The position numbers and the translations under genes were made by a program. Of a DNA stretch of 64,000 nucleotides, positions 8,499 to 20,068 are shown one piece after another. The stretch is from contig NZ_JACGWA010000001.1 of the NCBI RefSeq assembly GCF_014077505.1, positions 620,001 to 684,000 on the forward strand, read 5' to 3'. How positions within the stretch are numbered: the first letter of the stretch is position 1; each line of letters starts with the position of its first letter. Origin of the DNA: Colwellia sp. BRX10-3. GTDB taxonomy: Bacteria; Pseudomonadota; Gammaproteobacteria; Enterobacterales; Alteromonadaceae. The notes below the pieces were generated by a model that was given only the letters and a program-made list of their open reading frames with translations, was not told the origin of the DNA and did no database searches.

Positions 8499-9416
8499 TT
8501 AAAAAGCTGCTGCGTTAATCTCTTGAAATTGAATAGGCGATTCAATCGTATCTTCATACGTCACCCACTCCCAGCAATCAACTTGTTTAAATACTTCACG
8601 TAACAACATGTTATTTAATGCATGGCCAGATTTAAAGGCATTGAATTCACCTAAAATACTGACACCACCCATATACAAGTCGCCAATAGCGTCAAGAATT
8701 TTATGTTTTACAAATTCATCATCATATCGTAAATCATCTTTGTTAAGCATACGATATTCATCTAACACGATGGCATTTTCTAAGCTGCCACCTAAGGCTA
8801 GATTATGAGAGCGTAAAAACTCAATGTCTTTCATAAAACCAAAGGTACGTGCACGGCTAATTTCTTTGATGAATGAGCAACTCGAAAGATCCATACTCAT
8901 CGCTTGACAAGTATTAGAAATAACCGGATGTTCAAATTCAATAGCAAAATTAACTCGAAAGCCTTCAAATGGTTTCAATTCAGCCCATTTATCGCCTTCT
9001 TCAACACGAATAGCTTTAGTTATACGTAAAAAACGTTTAGCAACATTTGACGTTTCAATGCCAACTGATTGAATTAAATATACAAAGGGTAAAGCACTGC
9101 CATCCATGATTGGAATTTCAGGCGAGTCAACCTCAACAATAAGGTTATCAATGCCTAAACCTGCAACAGCAGAGAGCAAATGTTCGACGGTGGAAATCTG
9201 AACACCTTGCTCATTCACTAAACACGTACAAAGGGTAGTTTCACCAACAGCTTCCGGAGTCGCGGGGATATCGACAACGGGGTCTAAATCGACTCGGCGA
9301 AAAATAATACCGGTGTTAGCAGGCGCAGGACGGAGAGTGATCTGCACCTTTTCACCTTTATGTAGCCCTACACCAATGGCAGAGACACTGTCTTTTAACG
9401 TACGTTGTTTAATCAT
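8499..9416 (-). CDS. lpxC: UDP-3-O-acyl-N-acetylglucosamine deacetylase LpxC
   Basis: LpxC is the zinc amidase that commits UDP-acyl-GlcNAc to lipid A synthesis, in the cytoplasm. From the chosen ATG at 9416 the protein has 305 residues, the same as E. coli LpxC, and begins MIKQRTLKD. Zinc ligands are visible (H in [10 protein letters not shown] and D in [12 protein letters not shown]), as is the catalytic His region KSGHALNN. An upstream in-frame ATG at 9446 would add ten residues, but the AAGAAGG sequence is correctly spaced for 9416. It is the last gene of the dcw cluster, the classical position after ftsZ. Confidence 0.97.
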   Translation of the reverse strand: MIKQRTLKDSVSAIGVGLHKGEKVQITLRPAPANTGIIFRRVDLDPVVDIPATPEAVGETTLCTCLVNEQGVQISTVEHLLSAVAGLGIDNLIVEVDSPEIPIMDGSALPFVYLIQSVGIETSNVAKRFLRITKAIRVEEGDKWAELKPFEGFRVNFAIEFEHPVISNTCQAMSMDLSSCSFIKEISRARTFGFMKDIEFLRSHNLALGGSLENAIVLDEYRMLNKDDLRYDDEFVKHKILDAIGDLYMGGVSILGEFNAFKSGHALNNMLLREVFKQVDCWEWVTYEDTIESPIQFQEINAAAF

Positions 9417-9552
9417 AAATAGCCTTCTTAAGCCTATATTTTGCATTAATTAGCCGCCACTGAATTAAGCGGAGACGTAATATATCAAAAAAGCCTAACA
9501 AAATCAATATTCCAACTTTTTAAGCATTATTATTTAACTTTATTAACAGATA

Positions 9553-10716
9553 TTAATCTGCTTGTTTACGTAAAAATGCAGGGATATCTAAATAATCATC
9601 AAGCTCTGTTGCTGCCACTTTTTGCGCTTGAGCATTCGCTTCCGGCATAGTAACTGGGTTCGCTGAAAGCTCTGGCTGTGGACTAGGGATATAATCACCA
9701 CCGACCACTTGTGGTTCTGCGATAGGCGTTGGGTTAACCAACGTAATATCTGGCTTACGATCTGCGCCAATACCTGTTGCAACAACCGTTACTCGTAATT
9801 CTTCAGTCATTTCAGGATCAATAACCGCACCAACAACAACCGTGGCATTTTCAGATGAAAAAGCTTTGACCATGTTACCTACCGTTTCAAACTCATCAAT
9901 GCTGATATCCATACCGGCGGTAATGTTGACCAATATGCCACGAGCGCCTGCTAAATCTACATCTTCCAGTAAAGGACTTGAAATTGCAGCTTCTGCGGCT
10001 TCTTCTGCACGATCTGGACCTGATGCTGTACCTGAGCCCATCATTGCCGTACCCATTTCAGACATTACGGTTCTAACATCAGCGAAATCGACATTTATGA
10101 GTCCTGGACGAGTAATAAGTTCCGCAATACCTTGAACAGCACCTAATAAAACATTATTTGCTGCTTTAAAAGCATCTAGCAAACTGGTACCTGGCCCTAA
10201 TACTTTTAATAGTTTTTCATTTGGAATAGTGATCAATGAATCGACATTTTTTGATAAAAATTCAATACCTTGATCAGCGTAATTCATCCGCTTTTTGCCT
10301 TCAAAAGGAAATGGCTTAGTGACTACAGCAACAGTTAAAATGCCCATTTCTTTTGCAATTTCAGCAACAACTGGTGCAGCACCTGTTCCTGTGCCTCCGC
10401 CCATACCTGCGGCGATAAACACCATATCTGCACCTTTAAGTGCTTCTTTGATAGTTTCTCTGTCTTCTTCTGCACTTCGACGACCAATTTCAGGGTTAGC
10501 GCCAGCGCCAAGACCTTTAGTTACATCGTGTCCTAACTGCAAGGTAACATTCGCAGCCGAATTACGAAGTGCTTGTGAATCGGTATTTGCGGTAATAAAT
10601 TCAACACCTTCAATGGTTTGTAATACCATATGTTCTACCGCGTTTCCGCCTCCACCACCAACACCTATAACTTTGATGATTGCTTCTTCGTTGTGATCTT
10701 CCATTAATTCAAACAT
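9553..10716 (-). CDS. ftsZ: Cell division GTPase FtsZ
   Basis: FtsZ is the tubulin-like GTPase that forms the division ring. The 387-residue product begins [12 protein letters not shown] and shows [10 protein letters not shown] near the N-terminus, the tubulin signature GGGTGTG (about residues 104-110), and the T7-loop region ([11 protein letters not shown]). The C-terminal peptide [14 protein letters not shown] is the docking site for FtsA, ZipA and ZapD. The frame is open to 10755, but the ATG at 10716 has a GGAG sequence at proper distance and matches the family start. It follows ftsA by 78 bp. Confidence 0.98.
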   Translation of the reverse strand: MFELMEDHNEEAIIKVIGVGGGGGNAVEHMVLQTIEGVEFITANTDSQALRNSAANVTLQLGHDVTKGLGAGANPEIGRRSAEEDRETIKEALKGADMVFIAAGMGGGTGTGAAPVVAEIAKEMGILTVAVVTKPFPFEGKKRMNYADQGIEFLSKNVDSLITIPNEKLLKVLGPGTSLLDAFKAANNVLLGAVQGIAELITRPGLINVDFADVRTVMSEMGTAMMGSGTASGPDRAEEAAEAAISSPLLEDVDLAGARGILVNITAGMDISIDEFETVGNMVKAFSSENATVVVGAVIDPEMTEELRVTVVATGIGADRKPDITLVNPTPIAEPQVVGGDYIPSPQPELSANPVTMPEANAQAQKVAATELDDYLDIPAFLRKQAD

Positions 10717-10794
10717 TTTATTATCTCCGATTTTTATTACGTTTTGTTCCACCAAAACTCTTTTACACCTTTAACTAACCGCTAATGCCGCTAA

Positions 10795-12030
10795 TTAAAA
10801 TTCGCCTTTAAACCAAGCCAGTATTTTTGAGCCGATACTACCAACTGACTCGCTTTTCTTTTGTTCATTGCTTTGTTGCTGACTTGCTTGCATGCCGTAA
10901 TGCAATAAGCCGACAACCGTTGAGTATGTTGGGTCGTTAACATACTCTTTCAATCCACATACATCAGATGGTTGTGCTACGCGCGCTGGCATTTGAAAAA
11001 CTTCTTCTGCAAACTCTACTACACCTTCCATTTTTGATGTACCGCCGGTTAAAACATAACCCGCAGCAATTTGATCTTCTAAACCACATTCGCGTAATTC
11101 TTCTTGTATCAATTCAAATAATTCTTGATACCTAGGCTCAACGACTTCAGCTAATGTATGACGTGACATAGAACGTGCCGGACGTCCACCAACACTCGGT
11201 ACTTCAATGTTTTCTTCCATACTAACCATTTGGCGCAATGCACAAGCATATTGCACTTTAATATCTTCAGCATGACTTAACGGGGTGCGGAATATTTTCG
11301 CAATATCACTAGTGACTTGATTACCCGCTACTGGAATTACTGCGGTATGGCGTAAAGCGCCGCCGGTAAAAACTGCGATATCCATTGTCCCTGCACCCAT
11401 ATCAACAACACAAATACCTAGCTCTTTTTCATCATCAGTTAAAATGGCATAGCTAGAAGCAAGTGCTGAAAAAATCAATTGATCAGCTTTTAAGTCACAG
11501 CGCTCAACACATTTAACGATATTTTTTGCCATGTCATTTGCACAAGTGACGATATGAACTTTTGCTTCCATTCGCACGCCTGACATCCCAATTGGGCTTT
11601 TAATGCCGTCTTGACAGTCAATACTGTATTCTTGTGGTAACACATGTAACATGCGTCGCTCAGCTGAAATAGGCACTGAACGCGCAGTATGAATAACGTT
11701 ATCAACATCATCCTGCATGACTTCTTTGTCATTAATGGGCACCATACCGTTCTCATTTTGACAACTAATATGCTTACCAGAAATACCAAGGTATACTGAG
11801 GTAATATGGCAATCGGCCATTAATTCCGCTTCATTAATAGCGCGCTGAATAGACTGAATTACCAGGTTTAAATCATTGACGCCACCTTTGTCCATGCCAC
11901 GTGCCGGTTGATTACCAACACCAACGATACTGAGTTGGTTATCAGGCGTTATTTCACCAACAGCTACTGAAATTTTTGACGTTCCAATATCTAATCCAAC
12001 CACTAAATTTCTTTCAGTTATTTTTGACAT
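10795..12030 (-). CDS. ftsA: Cell division protein FtsA
   Basis: FtsA is an actin-like ATPase that tethers FtsZ to the membrane and recruits later division proteins. The 411-residue protein has the phosphate-1 motif (VGLDIGTSKISVAVGE), the SHS2 1C subdomain around residues 85-165, the phosphate-2 region (GICVVDMGAGTMDIAVF) and the adenosine motif (GYVLTGGTSKMEGV). A C-terminal amphipathic helix (SKILAWFKGEF) forms the membrane-targeting sequence. It is separated from ftsQ by 5 bp, consistent with co-transcription and perhaps coupling. Confidence 0.97.
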   Translation of the reverse strand: MSKITERNLVVGLDIGTSKISVAVGEITPDNQLSIVGVGNQPARGMDKGGVNDLNLVIQSIQRAINEAELMADCHITSVYLGISGKHISCQNENGMVPINDKEVMQDDVDNVIHTARSVPISAERRMLHVLPQEYSIDCQDGIKSPIGMSGVRMEAKVHIVTCANDMAKNIVKCVERCDLKADQLIFSALASSYAILTDDEKELGICVVDMGAGTMDIAVFTGGALRHTAVIPVAGNQVTSDIAKIFRTPLSHAEDIKVQYACALRQMVSMEENIEVPSVGGRPARSMSRHTLAEVVEPRYQELFELIQEELRECGLEDQIAAGYVLTGGTSKMEGVVEFAEEVFQMPARVAQPSDVCGLKEYVNDPTYSTVVGLLHYGMQASQQQSNEQKKSESVGSIGSKILAWFKGEF

Positions 12031-12035
12031 TAAGG

Positions 12036-12815
12036 TTAAACTCTTTCTTTATTATCCGCGGTTTTCCAACCAACGGCTAAACCGGTATCGTATCTCAGGT
12101 CAACGTAATCAACTTGTTGACCCTCCTTTTTATTCAATTTAATTTCTGGATAAATGTCCATAAAACGCTGTATACGCTCAACACGACTATCACGTCCTAA
12201 ATTAATGGTAACTCCATCATTTAAGATAAACTGCCAAGCAAAACGCTCGGTCAGTACTAATTCATCAATGGCTAATTGGCTAAAATCCAATAGTTTGTTC
12301 AGGTTTCTAAAATTTTCTAAGGCTATTTGCTCGCTACCTTCTGGACCAAAAAATGCCGGTAATTTTACCGCTAAACGCTGTACGTCAGCCTGAAAGGCTT
12401 TGCCATTAGCGTTAATCAAAAAATCACCATTCCAATGGGCAATAGGTTTTTGATCAACAACATAAATTTTCAATTCATCTGGCCATTTTTTTCGTACTGA
12501 AACAGAATATACCCAAGGTAACTTTGCCACTTTTTTCTGTACATCATTTACATCTAAGTTGAAAAAATTACCTAAGTTCACTTGCTCTATTGCCGTTTCA
12601 ATATCTAAACGTGTGGTGTAAGGCATTTCACCAGCGATCGAAATTGACGTAACAGGCGCTGACTCTTCAGAACTTAAACGTTTATTCAAAAAAATTCCGA
12701 ACGATAATATAGCGACAATAACAGCAACGAAAAACGAAACGCCTAGCCAAAATGACCAGTGTAAACTTGCTACTTCTTCCTTTAAAGGAAGCTGTTTTTC
12801 TATTGCAGTTGCCAT
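12036..12815 (-). CDS. ftsQ: Cell division protein FtsQ
   Basis: FtsQ is a bitopic inner-membrane protein of the divisome that partners FtsL and FtsB. It has a short cytoplasmic N-terminus, one membrane segment (about residues 20-45), a POTRA domain beginning at about residue 57 (VTSISIAGEMPYTTR) that includes WVYSVSVRKKWP, and the FtsQ/DivIB beta domain to the C-terminus. The length of 259 residues is normal. It is followed at once by ftsA and starts 3 bp after the ddlB stop, as in other gammaproteobacterial dcw clusters. Confidence 0.95.
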   Translation of the reverse strand: MATAIEKQLPLKEEVASLHWSFWLGVSFFVAVIVAILSFGIFLNKRLSSEESAPVTSISIAGEMPYTTRLDIETAIEQVNLGNFFNLDVNDVQKKVAKLPWVYSVSVRKKWPDELKIYVVDQKPIAHWNGDFLINANGKAFQADVQRLAVKLPAFFGPEGSEQIALENFRNLNKLLDFSQLAIDELVLTERFAWQFILNDGVTINLGRDSRVERIQRFMDIYPEIKLNKKEGQQVDYVDLRYDTGLAVGWKTADNKERV

Positions 12816-12818
12816 ACG

Positions 12819-13754
12819 TTACGCACTACCTTTTGCGCTTATCGCGACAATTTCTGTTACTAATTCACTAAAACTTAAGCCGTGAACCTTAGCGGCCTTA
12901 GGTACTAATGAAGTTTCTGTCATACCAGGGACTGTATTAACTTCTAATATCTGCCATTGTCCTTGGGCGTTTCGCATAACATCTACACGACCCCAACCTT
13001 TTGCGCCTGTGGCATTAAATGCTTTTAAGGCAATAGATTGCAGTTCTGCTTCGTCTTCCACAGAAAGTGAACACGGACAGTGGTATTGTGTAGTGTTAGA
13101 TTTATATTTAGCATCGTAATCATAAAAATCGTTCGGCGTTTCCATATGGATAACCGGTAACGGCGTTTGCCCTAAAATGGCTACAGTGTACTCTGGACCT
13201 TGCACCCAAGCTTCGACCAAAATTTGTTGGTCATAATTAAAAGCAGCAATAAGTGCTTGATGCAATTCTTCGGCATTATTGGCTTTAGACATGCCAATGC
13301 TTGAACCTTCATTAGCAGGCTTAACCATGACTACATTGCCTAGCTGTTGTAAAATTTTCGCCGCATCTACCGTCCGATAATGGGCTTTATCAACAATTTC
13401 AAAAGCAGCTGTTGGTAGATTTAATGCTTGAAAAACTTGTTTACTGCGAATTTTATCCATCGATAGCGCAGAACCTAATACGTCAGAACCGGTATAAGGA
13501 ATATTCATATATTGCAGCGCGCCCTGCACACAACCGTCTTCACCACCACGGCCATGTAAAGCAATAAACACACGGTCAATATCAAGTTTTACCAAATCAC
13601 TCAGACAATAATCTTGAGTATCAATAAGCTGAACATTAAAACCAGCGTCTTCTAAGCCTTTGGAAACCGCGATACCAGAATTAAGTGACACCGCTCTTTC
13701 TGCTGATGTACCACCATATAAAACAGCTAATTTTTGCTCAATTAAAGGCTTCAT
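12819..13754 (-). CDS. ddlB: D-alanine--D-alanine ligase
   Basis: An ATP-grasp enzyme that makes the D-Ala-D-Ala dipeptide used by MurF. The 311-residue product has the N-terminal motif ([19 protein letters not shown]), the HGRGGEDG motif near residue 68, the ATP-grasp region ([16 protein letters not shown]) and the C-terminal metal-binding segment ([17 protein letters not shown]). The gene overlaps the end of murC by 4 bp and lies between murC and ftsQ, the classical ddlB position. I use ddlB because of this location; a second ddl elsewhere cannot be judged. Confidence 0.96.
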   Translation of the reverse strand: MKPLIEQKLAVLYGGTSAERAVSLNSGIAVSKGLEDAGFNVQLIDTQDYCLSDLVKLDIDRVFIALHGRGGEDGCVQGALQYMNIPYTGSDVLGSALSMDKIRSKQVFQALNLPTAAFEIVDKAHYRTVDAAKILQQLGNVVMVKPANEGSSIGMSKANNAEELHQALIAAFNYDQQILVEAWVQGPEYTVAILGQTPLPVIHMETPNDFYDYDAKYKSNTTQYHCPCSLSVEDEAELQSIALKAFNATGAKGWGRVDVMRNAQGQWQILEVNTVPGMTETSLVPKAAKVHGLSFSELVTEIVAISAKGSA

Positions 13755-15223
13755 GATTTAACCACCGTTAACTTTTTATCTGTTGCTAAACTACGTGCAA
13801 TGGCGCCAATATTTCCGGCACCTTGAGTAATAACCATATCGCCATCTTTTAATTGTGCAGCGATTAATTCGGCTAATTTATCGCTGTCACTGACATAAAT
13901 TGGCTCTATTTGGCCACGTAGACGAATGCTACGCGCTAAACTTTTACTGTCGGCATTGGCAATTGGCGCTTCGCCTGCACCATAAACATCAAGTAAAAAT
14001 AAGCAATCGACTTCTGATAATACTTCAACAAAATCCTCATAAAGATCACGCGTACGAGAATATCTATGTGGTTGAAATACCATGATCAATCTTTTTTCTG
14101 GCCAGCCATTACGCATTGCCGCTATTGTAGCTTTGACTTCTGTTGGATGATGACCGTAATCATCAATCAGCATCATTTTACCTTGCTCAGTGTGTAAAGT
14201 AGCTAATTTTTCAAAACGACGACCGATACCCGCAAAATTTTGTAAAGCTTGCTGAATAGCGCTTTCAGCGACACCCTCATCAATGGCAACTGCCACACCT
14301 GCTAGAGCATTTAGCACGTTGTGCTCGCCCGGCAAGTTAACGTTAATTGCTAATGGGGCGCTGTCTTTTCGTTCAACAACAAATGAGCTCATACCGGCAG
14401 ATTGTTGATATTGCGTTGCTCGAACGTCGGCATCTTCGCAGAAGCCATAGGTAATAACTTGTCGACCGATGCGCGGTAATATTTCTCGCACTACCGGATT
14501 ATCTAAACAAACAACGGCTAAGCCATAGAAAGGTAGATTGTGTAGAAACTCGATATAGGTATCTTTAAGTTTTTCAAAGTCACCTTCATAAGTTTCCATA
14601 TGATCTTCATCGATATTAGTGATCACCGAAACCATAGGTTGAAGATGTAGGAATGACGCATCACTTTCATCAGCCTCTGCAATTAAATAACGGCTGCTAC
14701 CTAAACGTGCATTCGTGCCGGCACTGTTAAGTAATCCGCCAATCACAAATGTCGGATCTAAATTTGCCTGAGCGAAAATACTGGCAATTAAACTGGTTGT
14801 GGTTGTTTTACCATGGGTGCCTGCAATGGCAATACCATGGCGAAAACGCATTAATTCGGCTAACATTTCAGCTCTTCGCACTACAGGTATGCGCTGTTGA
14901 TGTGCAGCGACTAACTCAGGGTTTTCAGCATTAATCGCAGTTGAAACCACAATAACACTGGCGCCACTAACATTATCTTCGTGATGACCGATAGTAATTT
15001 TTGCACCTAAGGCTGTTAGTCGTTTAACCACTTGGTTTTCACCAATATCAGAGCCAGTAATTTGATAACCTTCATTTAGTAATACTTCAGCAATACCGCC
15101 CATACCTGCACCACCAATACCAACAAAGTGGATAGTTTTAACACGGCGCATTTCTGGTGCTCTGTTGTTGGCATGGTTTAATGCCGTATTGCTGTTTATT
15201 TCTGTGGTCATTACTTTACTCAT
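13751..15223 (-). CDS. murC: UDP-N-acetylmuramate--L-alanine ligase MurC
   Basis: MurC adds L-alanine to UDP-MurNAc, the first amino acid of the stem peptide. The 490-residue protein shows the Mur ligase order: an N-terminal Rossmann domain ([17 protein letters not shown]), the central ATPase with P-loop [10 protein letters not shown] near residue 125 and DESDASFL, and a C-terminal domain with [10 protein letters not shown] and [11 protein letters not shown]. The first dozen residues upstream of the family-like region are variable. It overlaps murG by 4 bp and ddlB by 4 bp, indicating one transcript. Confidence 0.97.
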   Translation of the reverse strand: MSKVMTTEINSNTALNHANNRAPEMRRVKTIHFVGIGGAGMGGIAEVLLNEGYQITGSDIGENQVVKRLTALGAKITIGHHEDNVSGASVIVVSTAINAENPELVAAHQQRIPVVRRAEMLAELMRFRHGIAIAGTHGKTTTTSLIASIFAQANLDPTFVIGGLLNSAGTNARLGSSRYLIAEADESDASFLHLQPMVSVITNIDEDHMETYEGDFEKLKDTYIEFLHNLPFYGLAVVCLDNPVVREILPRIGRQVITYGFCEDADVRATQYQQSAGMSSFVVERKDSAPLAINVNLPGEHNVLNALAGVAVAIDEGVAESAIQQALQNFAGIGRRFEKLATLHTEQGKMMLIDDYGHHPTEVKATIAAMRNGWPEKRLIMVFQPHRYSRTRDLYEDFVEVLSEVDCLFLLDVYGAGEAPIANADSKSLARSIRLRGQIEPIYVSDSDKLAELIAAQLKDGDMVITQGAGNIGAIARSLATDKKLTVVKS

Positions 15224-16326
15224 GTTTTAGCCACCTCAATACATGCTGATGCAACAAGGTTAGTTGCTTCAGCATGGGCAGCATTGTGTGCAGCCTTCGA
15301 CATCTGCTGCACAACTTTGTCAGATATGAACAGACTGTTCAGCATTTGCCCAAGTGTTGTACCGTTAAATTCTTTTTGCGCGATTAGTTTGGCCGCACCA
15401 CAATTAACTAGATACATAGCATTCTTGGTTTGATGATCATCAACCGCATGCGGCAAGGGCACGAATATAGCCGGCTTTGCTGCCATTGCTAATTCAGACA
15501 CGGTTAATGCACCCGCTCGACAAATTACCACGTCAGCCCATTTGTAGGCTGCGGCCATATCATCAATAAACTCTGTTACTTTGACCTTTTCTTCTGGCAG
15601 GCCGTAATTTTGATAACTTTTTAACACTGTTTGCTCGTTACCACCGCCGGTTTGATGCCAAACATCAATACTTTGTACTTTTATCTGGTTCATTGCTTGC
15701 GGCACAACATCATTAAGTATTTTCGCCCCCAAACTGCCACCAACGATTAATACTTTTTTACTTGTTGCCGGTTGTTCAGGCATCACATTTTTAATGGCGA
15801 TAATATTGCTACGTAATGGATTCCCGACCACTTTTGAGGTGACTCTTTTGCTAAATGCACCAGGAAACGCGCTTAACGTTCTGGTTGCTATATAGGACAG
15901 AAAACGGTTACTCATGCCTGCAACAGCATTTTGCTCATGCAACACTAACGGAATACTCAGCAACCATGCCGCTACACCACCAGGAGCACTAGCATAACCG
16001 CCCATCCCCAAAACCACATCAGGCTTAACCTTGCGCATTATTTGAATAGACTGCAGTACAGATTGCATAATTTTGAATGGTGTTTTCAACCACGTTTGCC
16101 AGCTTTTGTTTCGTACACCGGCCATATTAATAAATGATATCGGATAGCCATTTTTCGGCACCAGTTCCGCTTCCATACGCTCAGCAGTACCAAGCCAATG
16201 AATGTTCCAACCTTGTTTCACTAATGCATCAGCAACCGCAATACCTGGAAATATATGCCCGCCGGTTCCGCCTGCCATTACTAGCAGCGTTGGGCGCTTT
16301 ATTTCATGACTTGTTTGTTCAGTCAT
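15220..16326 (-). CDS. murG: Lipid II synthase MurG
   Basis: MurG is the peripheral inner-membrane GT-B glycosyltransferase that adds GlcNAc to lipid I to make lipid II. In 368 residues it carries the N-terminal glycine-rich loop ([16 protein letters not shown]), the [13 protein letters not shown] segment, HEQNAVAG, and the C-terminal donor-binding region ([23 protein letters not shown]). The first 10 residues are slightly longer than E. coli MurG. It overlaps ftsW by 8 bp and murC by 4 bp. Confidence 0.97.
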   Translation of the reverse strand: MTEQTSHEIKRPTLLVMAGGTGGHIFPGIAVADALVKQGWNIHWLGTAERMEAELVPKNGYPISFINMAGVRNKSWQTWLKTPFKIMQSVLQSIQIMRKVKPDVVLGMGGYASAPGGVAAWLLSIPLVLHEQNAVAGMSNRFLSYIATRTLSAFPGAFSKRVTSKVVGNPLRSNIIAIKNVMPEQPATSKKVLIVGGSLGAKILNDVVPQAMNQIKVQSIDVWHQTGGGNEQTVLKSYQNYGLPEEKVKVTEFIDDMAAAYKWADVVICRAGALTVSELAMAAKPAIFVPLPHAVDDHQTKNAMYLVNCGAAKLIAQKEFNGTTLGQMLNSLFISDKVVQQMSKAAHNAAHAEATNLVASACIEVAKT

Positions 16327-17581
16327 TGTCGCCCTCGATAAGTTTTGTTTTCTTCAATTTACTTGGTTTCTTCTTAGTGCCTTTATGAGTACCAGTCGTG
16401 CGACTAGTTGCTTGAATACTTTGTATTCTAATTTCGTGGTCAATACGGATTAAAATCACCACCGCCATAGTCATGATAATCATTGAACTACCACCATAGC
16501 TAATCAAAGGCATGGTTAAACCTTTGGTTGGTACTATGCCTGCACTTGCGCCGATATTAACCGCGGCTTGGAAACAAAACCAAATGCCAATAGCGTAGGC
16601 AAAAAAGCCCTCAAAATACTTTTCCTGATTAACCGCTTTTCTACCGAGCAATAGGGCTTTAAAAACTAAAGTCATGCTTAACAGCAATATAACGCTAATA
16701 CCGATAAAGCCAAATTCCTCAGCTAGCACAGCCATTACAAAATCGGTATGTGCCTCTGGCAAATATTCTAATTTTTGTACGCTGTTACCTAAGCCTTGAC
16801 CAAATGTTTCTCCGCGGCCATAAGCCATCAATGATTGTGTTAACTGATAGCCACTGCCAAATGGATCTTTCCATGGGTCAAGAAAGCCGGTTACTCGCGC
16901 CCAACGATAAGGAGAAAAATACGCTAACATTGACAATAAAGTGATACCAACCCCTGAAATAGCAATAAATTGCCACAACTTAGCACCCGCTAAAAACAAC
17001 AAACCAAAGGTAGTAACAAACATGACGATAATGGTGCCTAAATCAGGCTGCATTAATAACAAACCGCTTAACACACCAAAAACAAGTAAAGGTTTGGCAA
17101 AGCCTTTAACGTTTTCCATCACTTCATCACGTCGCCTAACGAGGTAAGCCGATAAATAACAAAAGAAAAATAGTTTCGCTGGCTCTGCCGCTTGTATCGT
17201 TATCGGTCCAATGCCAATCCAACGAGTAGAACCATTAACATTTCGACCTACAATTAAAACTACAACAAGTAAAATAATACCGAGTAACAATAAGTTACTG
17301 CTGTATTGATGCCAACGATGCATCGAAATTTGCAAAGTAACGGCAGCAACGCCCAGACTTAACACGATATAAATCATATGACGGACAATAAAATGAAATG
17401 GATTAGCAAATAAGCGTTCAGCAATCGGCATTGAAGAGCTGGCCACCATAATCAATCCGATCATATACATGCTAAGTGCAAGCAATACATAACTACGATC
17501 AAAGGTAGCAACCGAACGTGACTCAACTTGCAACCATTGTGGCAAAGTCCACTGTGACAAATTAGCAAAGGAGACTGACAT
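16319..17581 (-). CDS. ftsW: Septal peptidoglycan polymerase FtsW (SEDS)
   Basis: FtsW is the SEDS-family membrane glycosyltransferase that polymerises lipid II at the septum with FtsI. The 420-residue protein has about ten hydrophobic membrane segments, conserved SEDS motifs ([21 protein letters not shown], and the C-terminal [13 protein letters not shown]) and the [20 protein letters not shown] loop. The C-terminal tail is basic and lysine-rich. The start codon shares one base with the murD stop, and the 3' end overlaps murG. The order murD-ftsW-murG is conserved. Confidence 0.96.
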   Translation of the reverse strand: MSVSFANLSQWTLPQWLQVESRSVATFDRSYVLLALSMYMIGLIMVASSSMPIAERLFANPFHFIVRHMIYIVLSLGVAAVTLQISMHRWHQYSSNLLLLGIILLVVVLIVGRNVNGSTRWIGIGPITIQAAEPAKLFFFCYLSAYLVRRRDEVMENVKGFAKPLLVFGVLSGLLLMQPDLGTIIVMFVTTFGLLFLAGAKLWQFIAISGVGITLLSMLAYFSPYRWARVTGFLDPWKDPFGSGYQLTQSLMAYGRGETFGQGLGNSVQKLEYLPEAHTDFVMAVLAEEFGFIGISVILLLSMTLVFKALLLGRKAVNQEKYFEGFFAYAIGIWFCFQAAVNIGASAGIVPTKGLTMPLISYGGSSMIIMTMAVVILIRIDHEIRIQSIQATSRTTGTHKGTKKKPSKLKKTKLIEGDND

Positions 17582-18975
17582 TAAACTCTCTCCTTATTGA
17601 CTAACACTGACTTTATGAACACCACACCACGTTCAACATAGTTTGAAAACATGTCTAAACTGGCACAAGCCGGTGAAAGTAAAACCATATCGCCAACTCT
17701 CGCCTGTGTTCTGGCAAGTGATACTGCTGCTGATAATGAATCAACGTGCGAAGTTTTATCTGCTTGGCTTGCTAATCGCAACGAAGCAATAGCGCGCCCG
17801 TCTTTACCTAGCGTAATTAAATGCTCGACGTGTTTTGTTAATGCTTGGGTCAACGGCGAAAAATCGGCACCTTTACCATCACCGCCAGCAATTAAAATCA
17901 ATTTATTGCCGTGCAAAGTTGGAGATAAACCTTCAATCGCGGCCAAGGTTGCACCGACATTGGTGGCTTTTGAATCGTTAATCCAACGAATGCCGTCGTT
18001 TGTTTCAATTACTTCACAGCGATGTGCTAAGCCTTTAAAAGTCGTCAAGCTTGCTAGCATCGCGGTTAAGTCCCAACCTGCGCACTTACCTAAAGCTAAT
18101 ACCGCTAAATAATTTAAGGCATTATGAACACCTTGCAATGGTAATTCAGCCAAGGTGCATAATGCTTTGTCGCCTAACATTAAATGGCTTTCGCCATCGA
18201 GTTCAGCAAGACCAAAGCTACCAATTTGTGCTGGCTCGCTGCCAAAACTTAACTGTTGACTGTTGATATAACATTCATTGGGTTTAGTGGCATTATCATT
18301 GCGGTTATAGAGTGCATATGTGCAATTTTTATAAATGCTTTGTTTAATAGCGCCATAATTTTCAATGGTTTTATGACGATCTAAATGATCATCACTCAAA
18401 TTCAATACGGTTGCTGCAAGTGCCTTCATACTTTTTACGGTTTCAAGCTGAAAACTTGATAGCTCTAAAACAATAAAGTCTACTTTTTCTTGGTCAATTT
18501 GGTCTAATACAGGTAAACCAATATTACCGCCTAACTGCACGCGATACCCTAAGGCGTTACCGACATAATTTAACATTGAAACAACCGTCGATTTACCGTT
18601 CGAGCCAGTAACCGCTAGTATCGGCGTATCACTTAATCGGCAAAACAGTTCGATATCACCAATAACATCACAATTTTTGCTAATGGCAGCACTAATCGCA
18701 GGTGCTGTAATATCAATACCTGGACTCACAATTAAAACATCTGCTTGGGCGATCAGTGCGTTGTCCCATTGCCCTAACACTAAAGTGTTCTCAGCAAATT
18801 GATGTTTAAAATCACCCGGAGAAATAGGCATTGCTCGGCTATCATTTACCGCAAATTCAATTTGATGACGATGTAAAAAACGCGCGCACGACAATCCCGT
18901 GATCCCAATACCTAAGATCACGATTCGCTTATTTGCTAATTGCGTCGTTACCGACTGTTGCAATTGTTTATTCAC
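17581..18975 (-). CDS. murD: UDP-N-acetylmuramoylalanine--D-glutamate ligase MurD
   Basis: MurD adds D-glutamate to UDP-MurNAc-L-Ala. The 464-residue product has an N-terminal nucleotide-sugar domain ([15 protein letters not shown]), a central ATPase with the P-loop [10 protein letters not shown] near residue 120, the region [10 protein letters not shown], and the C-terminal domain ([28 protein letters not shown]). It lies 10 bp after mraY and abuts ftsW. Length and motifs match the family. Confidence 0.97.
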   Translation of the reverse strand: MNKQLQQSVTTQLANKRIVILGIGITGLSCARFLHRHQIEFAVNDSRAMPISPGDFKHQFAENTLVLGQWDNALIAQADVLIVSPGIDITAPAISAAISKNCDVIGDIELFCRLSDTPILAVTGSNGKSTVVSMLNYVGNALGYRVQLGGNIGLPVLDQIDQEKVDFIVLELSSFQLETVKSMKALAATVLNLSDDHLDRHKTIENYGAIKQSIYKNCTYALYNRNDNATKPNECYINSQQLSFGSEPAQIGSFGLAELDGESHLMLGDKALCTLAELPLQGVHNALNYLAVLALGKCAGWDLTAMLASLTTFKGLAHRCEVIETNDGIRWINDSKATNVGATLAAIEGLSPTLHGNKLILIAGGDGKGADFSPLTQALTKHVEHLITLGKDGRAIASLRLASQADKTSHVDSLSAAVSLARTQARVGDMVLLSPACASLDMFSNYVERGVVFIKSVLVNKERV

Positions 18976-18985
18976 GCGTTTATTT

Positions 18986-20068
18986 TTACCTTAATTTCAG
19001 AGTGGCTAAGCCAATCAAAACTAACACTAAAGAAATTATCCAAAAGCGCACTATCACTCTTGGTTCGGGCCAACCTTTTAACTCATAATGATGATGAATT
19101 GGCGCCATACGAAATATTCGTTGACCACGTAATTTGTATGAGCCTACCTGTAAAATTACCGACAGCGTTTCGATAACAAAAACACCGCCCATAATAAATA
19201 ACACTAATTCTTGTCTAACCAATACAGCGATAACACCTAATGCAGCACCTAAGGCAAGCGAGCCAACATCGCCCATAAATACTTGCGCAGGGTAAGTGTT
19301 AAACCACAAAAATCCTAAGCCAGCACCGACAATGGCGGTACAAACAACAACAAGTTCACTCGCTAAAGCGATATGGGGAATATGTAAATATTCAGAAAAA
19401 TTAGCATGGCCGGTCATGTAAGCAAAAACGGCGAAAGCTCCTGCGACCATAATGGTCGGCACAATGGCAAGGCCATCAAGACCATCGGTCAAGTTAACTG
19501 CATTACTAGTACCAACAATAACGAAATATACTAAGCCGATATAAAGCAAGCCTAACTGTGGCAACACGTCCTTAATAAATGGAATAAGTAATGTGGTTTC
19601 TTCAGGGCTTTGAGAAAATTGATATAAAAAAATTGCCGTGGCTAAACCAATAACGGTTTGCCAAAAATACTTCCAACGGGCAATTAAGCCATTAGCGTCT
19701 TTGCGAATAACTTTACGGTAATCATCAACAAAACCAATTAAGCCGAAGCTGACTAAAACAAACAATACGACCCAAACATAGGTGTTAGTTAAGTCAGCCC
19801 ACAATAAAACGCTGACTACGATGGAGGCCAGTATTAATATTCCGCCCATGGTTGGCGTTCCAGATTTTACTAAGTGACTTTCTGGACCGTCATCACGAAC
19901 CGTTTGGCCTATTTGCATATTTTGCAAAGCGCGGATCAATTTAGGTCCAAAATATAACGAGATAATCAACGCGGTTAACGTTGATATAATGGCTCGAAAT
20001 GTTAAATAAGAAAAAACATTGAAGAATGAATAAAACTGGGTGAGATACTCACCTAACCAAAGTAACAT
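18986..20068 (-). CDS. mraY: Phospho-MurNAc-pentapeptide transferase MraY
   Basis: MraY is the polytopic enzyme that transfers phospho-MurNAc-pentapeptide to undecaprenyl phosphate, giving lipid I. The 360-residue protein has about ten membrane segments and the conserved loops: [23 protein letters not shown] with the paired aspartates, [24 protein letters not shown] and the [13 protein letters not shown] histidine motif. Its length is the same as E. coli MraY. The ATG overlaps the murF stop by one base. Confidence 0.97.
   Translation of the reverse strand: MLLWLGEYLTQFYSFFNVFSYLTFRAIISTLTALIISLYFGPKLIRALQNMQIGQTVRDDGPESHLVKSGTPTMGGILILASIVVSVLLWADLTNTYVWVVLFVLVSFGLIGFVDDYRKVIRKDANGLIARWKYFWQTVIGLATAIFLYQFSQSPEETTLLIPFIKDVLPQLGLLYIGLVYFVIVGTSNAVNLTDGLDGLAIVPTIMVAGAFAVFAYMTGHANFSEYLHIPHIALASELVVVCTAIVGAGLGFLWFNTYPAQVFMGDVGSLALGAALGVIAVLVRQELVLFIMGGVFVIETLSVILQVGSYKLRGQRIFRMAPIHHHYELKGWPEPRVIVRFWIISLVLVLIGLATLKLR

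Noticed and set aside
10295-10696. 133-residue open frame opposite ftsZ
   Set aside because: Antisense of the conserved FtsZ GTPase domain; composition (Pro, Ala, Ser rich) is what the complement of that coding sequence gives.
17651-18112. 153-residue open frame opposite murD
   Set aside because: Antisense to the conserved C-terminal half of MurD, with no domain signal.
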